From contig NZ_CP110389.1 of NCBI RefSeq assembly GCF_026015985.1, positions 4,062,001-4,126,000 of the forward strand: DNA of 64,000 bases. The letters are read 5' to 3'. This document shows, piece by piece, positions 31,264 to 39,726 of this stretch. Position 1 is the first letter of the stretch. Each line of letters begins with the position of its first letter. The translations under genes and the position numbers were made by a program. The notes beneath the pieces were generated by a model, which worked only from the letters and a program-made list of their open reading frames with translations, did not search any database and had not been told where the DNA came from. Origin of the DNA: Rhodopseudomonas sp. P2A-2r (GTDB taxonomy: Bacteria > Pseudomonadota > Alphaproteobacteria > Rhizobiales > Xanthobacteraceae).

Positions 31264-31362
31264 TCAGAGCTGCGGAATGACCTGCGCCCAGACTGCAATC
31301 ATGCCGATGAACAGCACGATCGACGCCAATGCCGCAGCTTCCTCAACGAATGTCTTCAACAT
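31264..31362 (-). CDS. SOS-controlled 32-residue single-pass membrane protein
   Basis: A 32-codon gene with a strong ribosome-binding site (GGAGG, 5 bases before the ATG at 31362). The peptide starts MLKTFVEEAAALA, has one hydrophobic segment (ASIVLFIGMIAVWAQVI, about residues 13-29) and ends PQL. Two LexA boxes lie 22-54 bases upstream (31384-31416). The combination of tiny size, one membrane helix and direct LexA control resembles SidA of Caulobacter crescentus, a 29-residue SOS-induced inner-membrane division inhibitor; that homology is not shown, only the architecture. dnaE starts 150 bp downstream on the same strand and could share the transcript. Confidence 0.72.
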   Translation of the reverse strand: MLKTFVEEAAALASIVLFIGMIAVWAQVIPQL

Positions 31363-31383
31363 GTCAGCCTCCGGAATCATAAG

Positions 31384-31416
31384 GAACATATGAAGAACAT
31401 TGTTCTCATTTCGTTC
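31384..31416. promoter_or_regulatory. Two LexA (SOS) boxes
   Basis: GAAC-N7-GAAC (31384-31398) is followed after 3 bases by GTTC-N7-GTTC (31402-31416); both match the alphaproteobacterial LexA recognition sequence GTTC-N7-GTTC, one in each orientation, making a larger dyad. On the minus strand TTGACT (31421-31426) lies just upstream and the boxes cover the expected -10 position, so LexA binding should block the promoter of the 32-residue gene. Confidence 0.8.
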
Positions 31417-31594
31417 CCGGAGTCAACGATCGCCAGACGCGCTCCGCGGCGAAGCTTAACGAAACGTTTCCGGTTCGTTTCCGTCCACAAAAGCGCGGCA
31501 ACGAAACGCGGGGATGTGAGTTGACGAATGCCGGTTCCCCCGGCTTGGTATGTCTAGTAGCCACACAGGCCGGCGGTCGAGTCGGCAGGAGAAT

Positions 31595-31864
31595 ATGATG
31601 CGCGCAGCCCTCTTTGCCTTGATGGCCATCGGAACGCTTTCGGCCGTCGATATCGCCCCCGCGGAAGCGCGCGACTATCCGTTCTGCATGCGCACGCGCT
31701 TCGATACGGACCAGTGCACCTTCAGCAATTTTGCCCAGTGCCAGGCAACCGCGAGCGGCCTTGGCCTGACCTGCTTCCAGAATCCGGCGCTGGCCTACAA
31801 TCGGCAATATGACGATGAGCAGCCGGCTCCGCGCCGCCGTCACCGCCAGCACCGCGCCTATTGA
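31595..31864 (+). CDS. DUF3551 family secreted small protein
   Basis: An 89-residue precursor with a signal peptide (MMRAALFALMAIGTLSAVDI, cleavage near AEARD) and a mature part RDYPFCMRTRFDTDQCTFSN then FAQCQATASGLGLTCFQNP, the cysteine pattern of DUF3551 proteins, which are numerous in Bradyrhizobium. AGGAGA stands before the ATG pair at 31595/31598. The C terminus is basic and histidine-rich. Function unknown. It converges with lolD, 23 bases apart. Confidence 0.85.
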   Translation: MMRAALFALMAIGTLSAVDIAPAEARDYPFCMRTRFDTDQCTFSNFAQCQATASGLGLTCFQNPALAYNRQYDDEQPAPRRRHRQHRAY

Positions 31865-31887
31865 GACGCGGCGGTCGGGCGGGAGAC

Positions 31888-32595
31888 TCAGTCCAGCTCG
31901 ACCACGTGGCCGTTTTCCAGCGTCACCCGGCGATCCATCCGTCCGGCCAGCGCCATGTTGTGGGTGACGATCAGCATCGCCACCCGGGTTGCCTTGACCA
32001 GCTGCATCAGCGCCTGAAACACATGATCTGCGGTGTGCGGATCGAGATTGCCGGTGGGCTCGTCCGCGAACAGCACCTTCGGCGCATTGGCGACCGCGCG
32101 GGCGATGGCGACGCGCTGCTGCTCGCCGCCTGACAATTCCGAGGGCCGGTGGGTGATGCGGTCTGCAAGCCCGAGATAGGCCAGGATTTCGGTCGCCCGC
32201 TTCACTGTCTCCGCGCGCTTCAGCCCCCGGATCATCTGCGGCAGCATGACGTTTTCCAGCGCGCTGAATTCCGGCAGCAGGCGGTGCGACTGGTAGACGA
32301 AGCCGATGTCGGTGCGCCGGATCTGGGTGCGCTCGGCGTCCGACAGCCCCGACGTGGCGGTGCCGCCCACATAGACCTCGCCCTCGTCCGGGCTCTCCAG
32401 CAGGCCGGCGATATGCAGCAGGGTCGACTTGCCCGAGCCGGACGGCGCCACCAGCGCCACCGACTGCCCGGCCCACAGCGCCAGCTTGGCGCCATCGAGG
32501 ATGGTCAGGTGGGCCTCGCCCTGGGTGTAGGTGCGGCGGATATCGTGAAGATAAACCACCGGCACGTCTTCTGCGCCCTGCGCCATGTCAGCCAT
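31888..32595 (-). CDS. lolD: Lipoprotein-releasing ABC transporter ATP-binding protein LolD
   Basis: ATPase of the LolCDE-type complex that extracts lipoproteins from the inner membrane. The 235-residue ABC protein has Walker [13 protein letters not shown], the Q-loop [16 protein letters not shown], the signature LSGGEQQR, Walker [14 protein letters not shown] and H-loop VTHN. The ATG at 32595 or 32586 is used; the longer frame upstream is lolC shadow. It lies 2 bp after lolC, so the two are coupled. Confidence 0.93.
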   Translation of the reverse strand: MADMAQGAEDVPVVYLHDIRRTYTQGEAHLTILDGAKLALWAGQSVALVAPSGSGKSTLLHIAGLLESPDEGEVYVGGTATSGLSDAERTQIRRTDIGFVYQSHRLLPEFSALENVMLPQMIRGLKRAETVKRATEILAYLGLADRITHRPSELSGGEQQRVAIARAVANAPKVLFADEPTGNLDPHTADHVFQALMQLVKATRVAMLIVTHNMALAGRMDRRVTLENGHVVELD

Positions 32596-32597
32596 CT

Positions 32598-33878
32598 CTA
32601 CTCGTACCTCAGCGCGTCGACCGGATCGAGCCGTGCGGCCCGCCAGGACGGGTACAGCGTGGCGAGGAACGACAGCGTCAGCGCCATGACGACCACCGCG
32701 CTGGTCTCGCCGACGTCGATCTCGGCCGGCAGCTTGGACAGGAAATACAGCTCCGGCGAAAACAGTTCGGTGGACGTCATCCAGGAGATGAACTGCCGGA
32801 TCGATTCGATGTTGGTGCAAACCAGCAGGCCGACCACGAGGCCGGACAGCGTGCCGACCACGCCGATCGCCGCGCCGGTGATCAGGAAGATCCGCATGAT
32901 CGAGCCCTGCGAGGCGCCCATGGTGCGCAGGATGGCGATGTCGCTGCCCTTGTCCTTCACCAGCATGATCAGACCGGAGACGATATTGAGCGCCGCCACC
33001 AGCACGATCATGGTCAGGATCAGGAACATGACGTTGCGCTCGACCTGCAGAGCATTGAAGAAGGTCGAGTTGCGCTGCCGCCAGTCGACCAAATAGATCG
33101 GGCGTCCGGCCGCCTCGGTGACGCTCTTGCGGTACTCGTCGATCTTGTCGGGATTGGTGGTGAAGACCTCGATCGAGGTGACATCGGAGGCGCGGTTGAA
33201 ATAGGCCTGCGCCTCGGTCAGCGGCATGAACACGAAGGTGCCGTCATATTCCGACATGCCGATCTCGAACACCGCCGCGATCCGGTACGGCTTGATCCGC
33301 GGCGTGGTGCCCATCGGGGTGATCGCCCCCTTCGGCGCCACCAGCGTGATGCTGTCACCGGCGTGCAGCGACAGCTGATCCGCCAGCCGACGGCCGATGG
33401 CCACACCCTGCCCCTCGTCGAAATTTTCCAGCGTGCCCTGTTTGATGTTCTTGGCAATCGAGGTCAGGTTGGTGAGGTCGGCGGAGCGGATGCCGCGCAC
33501 GAACACGCCGGAGGCATTGAAGGGCGACGACGCCAGCGCTTGGCCGTCCACCACCGGCACCGCCAGCCGCACGCCGCTGACGCCGCTGATGCGGTCGGCG
33601 ACGTCCTTCCAGTCGGTCAGCGGGCTTTCCAGCGGCTGCACCAGAAGATGGCCGTTGAGGCCGAGGATCTTGTCCAGCAGCTCCTTGCGAAAGCCGTTCA
33701 TGACCGCCATCACGATGATCAGCGTGGCGACGCCGAGCAGGATGCCGAGAAACGAAAACCCGGCGATCACCGAGATGAATCCCTCCTTGCGCCGGGCGCG
33801 CAGATAGCGCCCCGACAGCAGCCATTCGAAGGCCGCAAAGGGTGGAGTTCGCACTGGGTCGGTCATGACATCATCCAT
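32598..33878 (-). CDS. lolC: Lipoprotein-releasing ABC transporter permease LolC/E
   Basis: Inner-membrane permease of the lipoprotein-release system, 426 residues: one N-terminal helix ([20 protein letters not shown]), a large periplasmic domain, and three C-terminal helices ([20 protein letters not shown], the [17 protein letters not shown] region, and [19 protein letters not shown]). It ends in [10 protein letters not shown], the family terminus. Alphaproteobacteria usually have one permease acting as a homodimer in place of LolC and LolE. The start is ATG 33878 or 33866. It lies 76 bp downstream of proS. Confidence 0.93.
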   Translation of the reverse strand: MDDVMTDPVRTPPFAAFEWLLSGRYLRARRKEGFISVIAGFSFLGILLGVATLIIVMAVMNGFRKELLDKILGLNGHLLVQPLESPLTDWKDVADRISGVSGVRLAVPVVDGQALASSPFNASGVFVRGIRSADLTNLTSIAKNIKQGTLENFDEGQGVAIGRRLADQLSLHAGDSITLVAPKGAITPMGTTPRIKPYRIAAVFEIGMSEYDGTFVFMPLTEAQAYFNRASDVTSIEVFTTNPDKIDEYRKSVTEAAGRPIYLVDWRQRNSTFFNALQVERNVMFLILTMIVLVAALNIVSGLIMLVKDKGSDIAILRTMGASQGSIMRIFLITGAAIGVVGTLSGLVVGLLVCTNIESIRQFISWMTSTELFSPELYFLSKLPAEIDVGETSAVVVMALTLSFLATLYPSWRAARLDPVDALRYE

Positions 33879-33954
33879 TGGTCGAACTTCACCACGATTC
33901 GGGCTAATTCGGGTCGCGCGATCGCACCACGGCGGCCGGTCGGTGGATAAGTGA

Positions 33955-35271
33955 TCAGGACGCCAGCTTGGCGACCGCCTCGGACAGGCTGATGTTCTCG
34001 CGCGATCCGTCGCTGCGCCGCTTCAGCTCGATCTTGCCTTCGGCCAGGCCCTTGGGGCCGACCAGGATCTGCCAGGGCACGCCGATCAGGTCGGCGGTGG
34101 CGAACTTGCCGCCGGCGCGCTGGTCGGTGTCGTCGTACAGGACCTCGACGCCCTTCGCCTCAAGCTCGCGGTACAGCTGTTCGCAGGCGGCATCGGTCTC
34201 CGGGGCGCCCTGCTTTAGGTTCAGGATCGACACCTTGAACGGCGCCACCGCCTCCGGCCACTTGATACCGTTCTCGTCATGACAGGCCTCGATGATCGCG
34301 CCCACAAGCCGCGACACGCCGACGCCGTAGGAGCCGCCGTGGATCGCCGTCTCGGCGCCGTCGGGACCGGCCACCAGCGCCTTCATGGCGTCGGAATACT
34401 TGGTGCCGAAGTAGAAGATCTGGCCGACTTCGATGCCGCGGGTGTGCACCTTCTTGGCGTCCGGCACTTCGGCAAAGCGCGCCGCATCATGGACGTCCTC
34501 GGTGGCCGCGTAGAGTGACGTCCACTGCTCGATGATCGGGCTGAGATCCGCATTGTAGTCGACGTCATCTGATGGCACCGGCAGCTCGAGCACGTCGCTG
34601 TTGCAATAGACGGCGGATTCGCCGGTCTCGGCCAGCACGATGAATTCGTGGGAATGGTCGCCGCCGATCGGCCCGGTCTCGGCGCGCATCGGGATCGCCT
34701 TCAGCCCCATCCGCGCGAAGCTGCGCAGGTAGGCCACGAACATCTGGTTGTAGCTGTGCTTGGCGGCGGCCTCGTCGATGTCGAAGGAATAGCCGTCCTT
34801 CATGAAGAATTCCCGGCCGCGCATCACGCCGAAGCGCGGACGCTGCTCGTCGCGGAATTTCCACTGGATGTGATAGAGGTTGAGCGGCAGGCTCTTGTAC
34901 GACTTCACATAGCCGCGGAAGATCTCGGTGATCATTTCCTCGTTGGTCGGCCCGTACAGCAGTTCGCGCTTGTGGCGGTCGGTGATGCGCAGCATCTCCG
35001 GGCCGTAGGCGTCGTACCGGCCGCTCTCGCGCCAGAGGTCGGCGAGCTGCAGCGTCGGCATCAGGAGCTCGATGGCGCCGGCGCGGTTCTGCTCCTCGCG
35101 CACGATCTGCTCGATCTTCCTGAGCACCCGCAGGCCCAGCGGCAGCCAGGCATAGATGCCCGCCGCCTCCTGCCGCATCATGCCCGCGCGCAGCATCAGC
35201 CGGTGCGAGACGATCTCGGCTTCCTTGGGCGTTTCCTTGAGAATGGGCAGAAAATAGCGCGACAATCGCAT
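33955..35271 (-). CDS. proS: Prolyl-tRNA synthetase (short, alphaproteobacterial type)
   Basis: Class II synthetase charging tRNA-Pro. The 438 residues lack the long INS editing insertion of the E. coli type, as is normal for alphaproteobacteria. Motif 2 is visible in [20 protein letters not shown], and the C-terminal anticodon-binding domain includes [20 protein letters not shown]. The ATG at 35271 ([15 protein letters not shown]) is preferred to a TTG four codons earlier. It heads the proS-lolC-lolD group. Confidence 0.95.
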   Translation of the reverse strand: MRLSRYFLPILKETPKEAEIVSHRLMLRAGMMRQEAAGIYAWLPLGLRVLRKIEQIVREEQNRAGAIELLMPTLQLADLWRESGRYDAYGPEMLRITDRHKRELLYGPTNEEMITEIFRGYVKSYKSLPLNLYHIQWKFRDEQRPRFGVMRGREFFMKDGYSFDIDEAAAKHSYNQMFVAYLRSFARMGLKAIPMRAETGPIGGDHSHEFIVLAETGESAVYCNSDVLELPVPSDDVDYNADLSPIIEQWTSLYAATEDVHDAARFAEVPDAKKVHTRGIEVGQIFYFGTKYSDAMKALVAGPDGAETAIHGGSYGVGVSRLVGAIIEACHDENGIKWPEAVAPFKVSILNLKQGAPETDAACEQLYRELEAKGVEVLYDDTDQRAGGKFATADLIGVPWQILVGPKGLAEGKIELKRRSDGSRENISLSEAVAKLAS

Positions 35272-35883
35272 GGGTACGCTCAAGAATCGGAGGGACGGGA
35301 TGATGCGGGAGTGAAACCGGATCGGCTGTCAAAACACAAGGGCGGCCGCCGCGGCGAGAAGAGACGAACATCGCTTTGAGCCGACAAACTGGGCTTAATT
35401 GGTACCGTCGCCGCTGCGGCGCCCGGTGCAACCATGAGCATCCAATCCCTCCGGGTCTGCGCACGAAATGCAACCGTTAATGGCATGCGGCAGGGCCATC
35501 CTAGCATTGCCTCAATTTTGAACAAACGCTGCCGAAATAGATGACAAACAAAAAAAGATCGGCTACGACTCGAAGCTCAGGCGGTCTGCAAGGACAAAGT
35601 CTGGTGGTCCAAGTCTCGGGAGGAGCCCTGACGCGCACAAGCAGCGTCGCCCCATAAATCAAGGATAAATCCAAAAATTCTGGGGGAATAGGGTCGACAC
35701 AATTTTCCGAGCAGGGCTGTGGCCCTGCTCTTTTTTTCGAGATTTTTTGAGAAGCTCCGCGCCCTGCTTTTCATCAGCGCGCCTGCGAGTTGACAAGCCG
35801 GCCCCCCGCGCCGCGATCGGATTTGACTCGAATAGAGGCTGCGTTACGCTGCGAAGACGCGATGCCGCGCTTCGGGATGGGGC
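35272..35883. other. 612-bp intergenic region with an unassigned plus-strand transcript end
   Basis: No convincing protein gene lies between proS and the amidase. A 37-codon frame from 35541 lacks a ribosome-binding site. The left part must contain the proS promoter. AT-rich stretches occur around 35510-35560, including TTGAAC at 35518-35523. A strong plus-strand terminator at 35709-35737 has nothing annotated in front of it, so a small RNA may be encoded between roughly 35520 and 35737. Confidence 0.5.
35709..35737 (+). terminator. Strong Rho-independent terminator without an assigned gene
   Basis: GAGCAGGGC (35709-35717) pairs perfectly with GCCCTGCTC (35722-35730) around a TGTG loop and is followed by seven T residues (35731-35737). 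The T-tract is on the plus strand only, so it ends a rightward transcript that begins between proS and this point. Confidence 0.9.
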
Positions 35884-36543
35884 ATGACCTTTCGCATTGT
35901 CTTGGTGCTGGCTTGGTTCATGGCGGTCTGTCCGCCGCTTTCGGCACAGACATCGCCATCCAGTTTCGAGACCGCGGTACGGTCGCGCGGCACCCCCGAT
36001 ATTCCCGGATTGAATATGGTCTGGCTGACGCCGTGGGGCGATCTTGCCAATGCCCGCGAGTGGCGCAACATCGTGGTGCATCAGAGCGAAGGCGCGGCCG
36101 GCTCGGCCTTCCGCAGCGCGGTTGCGCAGATGCAGCGCCCCAATCGCCGCGGCACCACCATCTGGGTCGAGACCGACGGCACCGTGTACTGGGCGGTGGC
36201 GGAATTCGCCGTGCCGAACCACCTGCGCGACGGCAATCGCAACGACAACAAGTTCATCGACAACTCATCGACCTTCCAGCAGATCGACAACGACAGTTCG
36301 ATCGGCGTCGAATTCGTCGGCAACTATCCAAACGTGCGTCGACCGGTCACCGAGGCGCAGACCGCGGCATGGCGCATGCTGGTCCGCGTGCTGCAGACCC
36401 GCTACGACATCCCTTCTGAGCGGGTGTTCGCCCACAACTGGATCGACTTCAAGGATCTGCGCTATTGCGAGGGCTGCGAGCTGGCCCGGCTGGCGCGCAC
36501 CCAGGACATCCAGACCGCGACGCGCGTCAAAAGCGACCAGTGA
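35884..36543 (+). CDS. N-acetylmuramoyl-L-alanine amidase (Amidase_2/PGRP fold), secreted
   Basis: Zinc amidase that removes stem peptides from peptidoglycan or muropeptides. The 219-residue precursor has a signal peptide (VLVLAWFMAVCPPLSAQ). Amidase_2 features are WRNIVVHQSEG with the first zinc-ligand histidine, SSIGVEFVGNY, and the late FAHNWIDFKDL with the second histidine; the last ligand in this fold is usually Cys or Asp nearby. It stands alone on the plus strand, converging with the DUF1467 gene 4 bases away, and probably acts in periplasmic recycling or remodelling. Confidence 0.85.
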   Translation: MTFRIVLVLAWFMAVCPPLSAQTSPSSFETAVRSRGTPDIPGLNMVWLTPWGDLANAREWRNIVVHQSEGAAGSAFRSAVAQMQRPNRRGTTIWVETDGTVYWAVAEFAVPNHLRDGNRNDNKFIDNSSTFQQIDNDSSIGVEFVGNYPNVRRPVTEAQTAAWRMLVRVLQTRYDIPSERVFAHNWIDFKDLRYCEGCELARLARTQDIQTATRVKSDQ

Positions 36544-36547
36544 TCCC

Positions 36548-36823
36548 CTACAGCGGGATGCCCATCAGCTTCGACAGCCGCTCGATGTTGAAATAGTCCA
36601 TGCGATAGCAATACATGCCGGCGCCGAACAACACCGCCGAGATGACCGTGGTCCACAGCAGCTTCCTGCCCATCCGGGTGATCACCGGCGCGCCGGGATC
36701 GGTGCCGTCGGTGCCCTCGCCGTCCTCGTGCTGGCTGCGCACGCCGAACGGCAGCGTCAGGAACAGCACGATCCACCAGATGACGAAGTAGATCGCAAGA
36801 CCGGTTGAGATCGCATAGGCCAT
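36548..36823 (-). CDS. DUF1467 family membrane protein
   Basis: A 91-residue protein with two hydrophobic helices (AISTGLAIYFVIWWIVLFLT and LLWTTVISAVLFGAGMYCY) joined by an acidic loop, matching the small DUF1467 family of alphaproteobacteria. Its ATG overlaps the mce stop by one base (TGATG), a conserved pairing in this group. Function unknown. Confidence 0.87.
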   Translation of the reverse strand: MAYAISTGLAIYFVIWWIVLFLTLPFGVRSQHEDGEGTDGTDPGAPVITRMGRKLLWTTVISAVLFGAGMYCYRMDYFNIERLSKLMGIPL

Positions 36824-37227
36824 CAGGATTGCTCGATCTCGACCAGCGCGCCGGAGAAATCCTTCGGATGCAGGAACAGCACTGGCTTGCCGTGGGCACC
36901 GATCTTGGGCTCGCCATTGCCGAGCACGCGCGCGCCCTCGGCGACCAGCGTGTCGCGCGCCTTGAGGATATCAGGCACCTCGTAGCAGATGTGGTGGATG
37001 CCGCCGTCGGGATTGCGCTCGATGAACTTCGCGATCGGCGAGGCGTCGCCAAGCGGCTGGATGAACTCGATCTTGGTATTCGGCAAGGTGGCGAACACCG
37101 TGATGACGCCGTGCTCGGGCAGCGGCACCGCTGCGGAAATCTCGGCGCCGAAGGCGGTGCCATAGATTTTCGCGGCCTTCTCGGCGTCGGCGACCGCGAT
37201 GGCCACGTGATTGAGTCGACCCAGCAT
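36823..37227 (-). CDS. mce: Methylmalonyl-CoA epimerase
   Basis: Interconverts (R)- and (S)-methylmalonyl-CoA in propionyl-CoA metabolism. The 134-residue vicinal-oxygen-chelate protein has MLGRLNHVAIAVADAEKA with the first metal histidine, IKFIERNPDGGIHHICYEV-type central motif with the second, and a C-terminal glutamate in GALVEIEQS. It follows rnj after 18 bp and overlaps DUF1467. Confidence 0.93.
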   Translation of the reverse strand: MLGRLNHVAIAVADAEKAAKIYGTAFGAEISAAVPLPEHGVITVFATLPNTKIEFIQPLGDASPIAKFIERNPDGGIHHICYEVPDILKARDTLVAEGARVLGNGEPKIGAHGKPVLFLHPKDFSGALVEIEQS

Positions 37228-37245
37228 CGTCCCTCCGCCGTTACT

Positions 37246-38916
37246 CTAGACCGTCAGGATGTGAACGTAGCACAGCGTCTTCTTGCCCCAGTGCTCGGAC
37301 ACGCAGGAGCGCACCGCGCGGCGGATCGATTCCGCCATGGCATCGGGGTCGCGCTTGCGCGCCTTGGGCAGGTTCTCGACGGTGTTCACCACGACGTCGA
37401 ACACGATGTCGTCGATCAGCTCGCCCTTGACGTTCTTCTCGGGGATGCCGACCAGATCCAGTTCGGGATCGTTGACGAGGTCGCCCTTCTCGCTCACGGC
37501 AATAGCGATGAAGGCGCAGCCGGCGAACGACAGCCGCTTGCGCTCGGTCACCGCGCGCGACTTGGAATCCTCGAGGATGGCGCCGTCCTTGTAGAGCCGG
37601 CCCGACGGCAACTGGTCGATCACCGCGGAGTCGCCGGGTCCGAGCCGCACCAGGTCGCCGGCCTTGACGATCATGGTCTTCGGCACGCCGCAGGCACGCG
37701 CCAGCTTGGCGTGCTCATGCAGATGCAGCGCTTCGCCGTGGACCGGGATCAAGAGCTGCGGACGGACCCACGAGATCATGTCGCGCAGCTCGTCGCGGCG
37801 CGGATGGCCGGAGACGTGCACCAGATGGGTGCGGTCGGTGATGACCTCGACGCCCTGGGTGACCAGGCCGTTGATGATGGTGCCGACCGACTTCTCGTTG
37901 CCCGGAATGGTGCGCGACGAGAAGATCACCGTGTCGCCCTTGTTGAGGGTGACCTGCGGATGATCCGAGTTGGCGATGCGCGACAATGCGGCGCGCGGTT
38001 CGCCTTGGCTGCCGGTGCACAGCGCGACAACCTTGTCGGCGGGGAAATGGCCGTAGTAGTCGGCGCTGCGGAAGGCGCGGACGCCCTCGAGATAGCCGGT
38101 CTCGCGCGCCACCTGGACCACACGTTCCATGGCACGGCCGACCACGACGACCTCGCGGCCGGACGCCTCGGCGGCATCGGCCACGGCGCGCAGCCGGGCG
38201 ACGTTGGAGGCGAAGGTGGTGACGGCGACGCGGCCCTTGGCGGCCTTCATCAGCTCGGTGATGGTCTTGGCGACTTCCATCTCGGAGGGCGAGCGCCCTT
38301 CCCTGACGGCATTGGTGGAATCGCCGATCAGCGCCAGCACGCCCTGGTCGCCGAGCTCGCGCAGGCGGCGTTCGTCGGTGGGCTTGCCGATGATCGGGGT
38401 CGGATCGATCTTCCAGTCGCCGGTGTGCAGCACGGTGCCGACCGAGGTGTGGATGGCGAGCGCGTGGGATTCCGGAATCGAATGCGCGACGGGGATGAAT
38501 TCGACGCTGAACGGACCGAGCTGGATGGTGCCGCCCGACGGCACCACGGTGACCGGGATCTTCGGCGGGTTGCGCTCGCTGGCGCATTTGGCCGCGAACA
38601 GAGAGGCACTGAACTGGGTCGCGTAGATCGGGCATTTCAGCTTCGGCCACAGGTCGATGATGGCGCCGAAATGATCTTCATGGGCGTGGGTCAGCACCAG
38701 GCCGACGAGGTTCTTCTTTTCCTTTTCCAGGAACTTGATGTCGGGCATCACCAGGTCGATGCCTGGCAGGTGCTCCTCGTCGCCAAAGTAGACGCCGAGA
38801 TCGACCGCCAGCCAGCTGCGCTGGTTGCCCTTGCCGAGCCCGTAGATCGACAGGTTCATGCCGATCTCGCCAACACCGCCAAGCGATGCAAAAGTCAATT
38901 CGTCGGGTCGCGTCAT
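37246..38916 (-). CDS. rnj: Ribonuclease J
   Basis: Metallo-beta-lactamase/beta-CASP exo- and endoribonuclease for mRNA decay and rRNA maturation. The 556-residue protein shows FASLGGVGEIGMNLSIYGLG, the zinc motif LTHAHEDHFGAI, ALIGDSTNA, and the C-terminal HVSGHPRRDELRDMI and PVHGEALHLHEHAKLA. The true start is ATG 38916 (MTRPDELTFA). As sequenced the frame is continuous with birA upstream, but this apparent fusion results from a one-base loss in birA. Confidence 0.94.
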   Translation of the reverse strand: MTRPDELTFASLGGVGEIGMNLSIYGLGKGNQRSWLAVDLGVYFGDEEHLPGIDLVMPDIKFLEKEKKNLVGLVLTHAHEDHFGAIIDLWPKLKCPIYATQFSASLFAAKCASERNPPKIPVTVVPSGGTIQLGPFSVEFIPVAHSIPESHALAIHTSVGTVLHTGDWKIDPTPIIGKPTDERRLRELGDQGVLALIGDSTNAVREGRSPSEMEVAKTITELMKAAKGRVAVTTFASNVARLRAVADAAEASGREVVVVGRAMERVVQVARETGYLEGVRAFRSADYYGHFPADKVVALCTGSQGEPRAALSRIANSDHPQVTLNKGDTVIFSSRTIPGNEKSVGTIINGLVTQGVEVITDRTHLVHVSGHPRRDELRDMISWVRPQLLIPVHGEALHLHEHAKLARACGVPKTMIVKAGDLVRLGPGDSAVIDQLPSGRLYKDGAILEDSKSRAVTERKRLSFAGCAFIAIAVSEKGDLVNDPELDLVGIPEKNVKGELIDDIVFDVVVNTVENLPKARKRDPDAMAESIRRAVRSCVSEHWGKKTLCYVHILTV

Positions 38917-38917
38917 C

Positions 38918-39726
38918 TCACGCCGCTCCAACCGACGCTGTCGGTCCAAAAAGACATCGCCCGCCGCGATCGGCAGGCGCTTGCCTTCGGCCGTCCTGAC
39001 AATCAGGCAGCCTGCTTCATCAATCGTGTCGAACGTGCCGGTGACCGTGGAGCCGCCGGACTGGATCGACACGGGCTCACCGAGCCCCGCCGCACGCTCC
39101 AGCCACTTCCTGCAGATCTCGCCGAAGCCGCGGCCGTTGTCCCAGATCCCGCGGAATTCAGCCCAGGAATCCGACAGCGCGCCGAACAACTCCTCCGCCC
39201 CGATATGGACACCCAGAGCTGCAAGCGAAGTCGCGGGATACGGCGTTCCCTCGGGATAAGCAACAACATTGGTGCCGATGCCCACCACAACGGCGAGCCG
39301 GCCATCCGCAACGGCTTCCGCCTCTAGCAGGATACCGACAATCTTGGCTCCTCCCGCCAGGACGTCGTTCGGCCATTTCAGCTTGAATGCGAGGCCTTCG
39401 GCGCCGCCGCGCAGCCGCGTCTCGAGGCTGACATGGTCGAGCGCAGCGCCTATCGCGAGACTGGCCGCGAAGCCCAGGGTGGCGGCGACCGGCGGGACCA
39501 CGTCGAGCAGTTCGAGGACCGAATTGTACAGGTTCCCCGGCGGCGCGCTCCAGGCGCGCTGGCGGCGCCCCCGCCCCGACGTCTGCGTGCGGGCGACAAA
39601 CCAGGTCGGAGTGCGTTCGCCCTGGCGCGCGCGCTCCATCGCTTCCGTATTGGTGGAGCCGACCTCATCGAAGACGGCAACCTTGTAGCCCGCCGCGGCG
39701 GCCCGCGGCCCTAGCACGAACGCCAT
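38918..39726 (-). CDS. birA: Biotin--[acetyl-CoA-carboxylase] ligase (one frameshift in this sequence)
   Basis: Attaches biotin to carboxylases. Family motifs are DEVGSTNTEAME, TQTSGRGRRQRAWSAPPGNL, LKWPNDVLAGG and GIGTNV. There is no N-terminal helix-turn-helix, so it is a ligase without repressor function. Near the 3' end a T5 run (minus strand, 38948-38952) is one base short. With six T the protein ends GDVFFGPTASVGAA and stops at 38918-38920, two bases before the rnj ATG, giving 269 residues. Without it the frame reads into rnj as an artificial fusion. Confidence 0.88.

Noticed and set aside
35541..35654. 37-codon plus-strand frame before the orphan terminator
   Set aside because: No ribosome-binding site, no hydrophobic or charged pattern suggesting a peptide; a non-coding transcript is more likely.
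36805..39327. 840-codon plus-strand frame opposite mce, rnj and birA
   Set aside because: Crosses several genuine genes on the other strand and has shadow-type composition.
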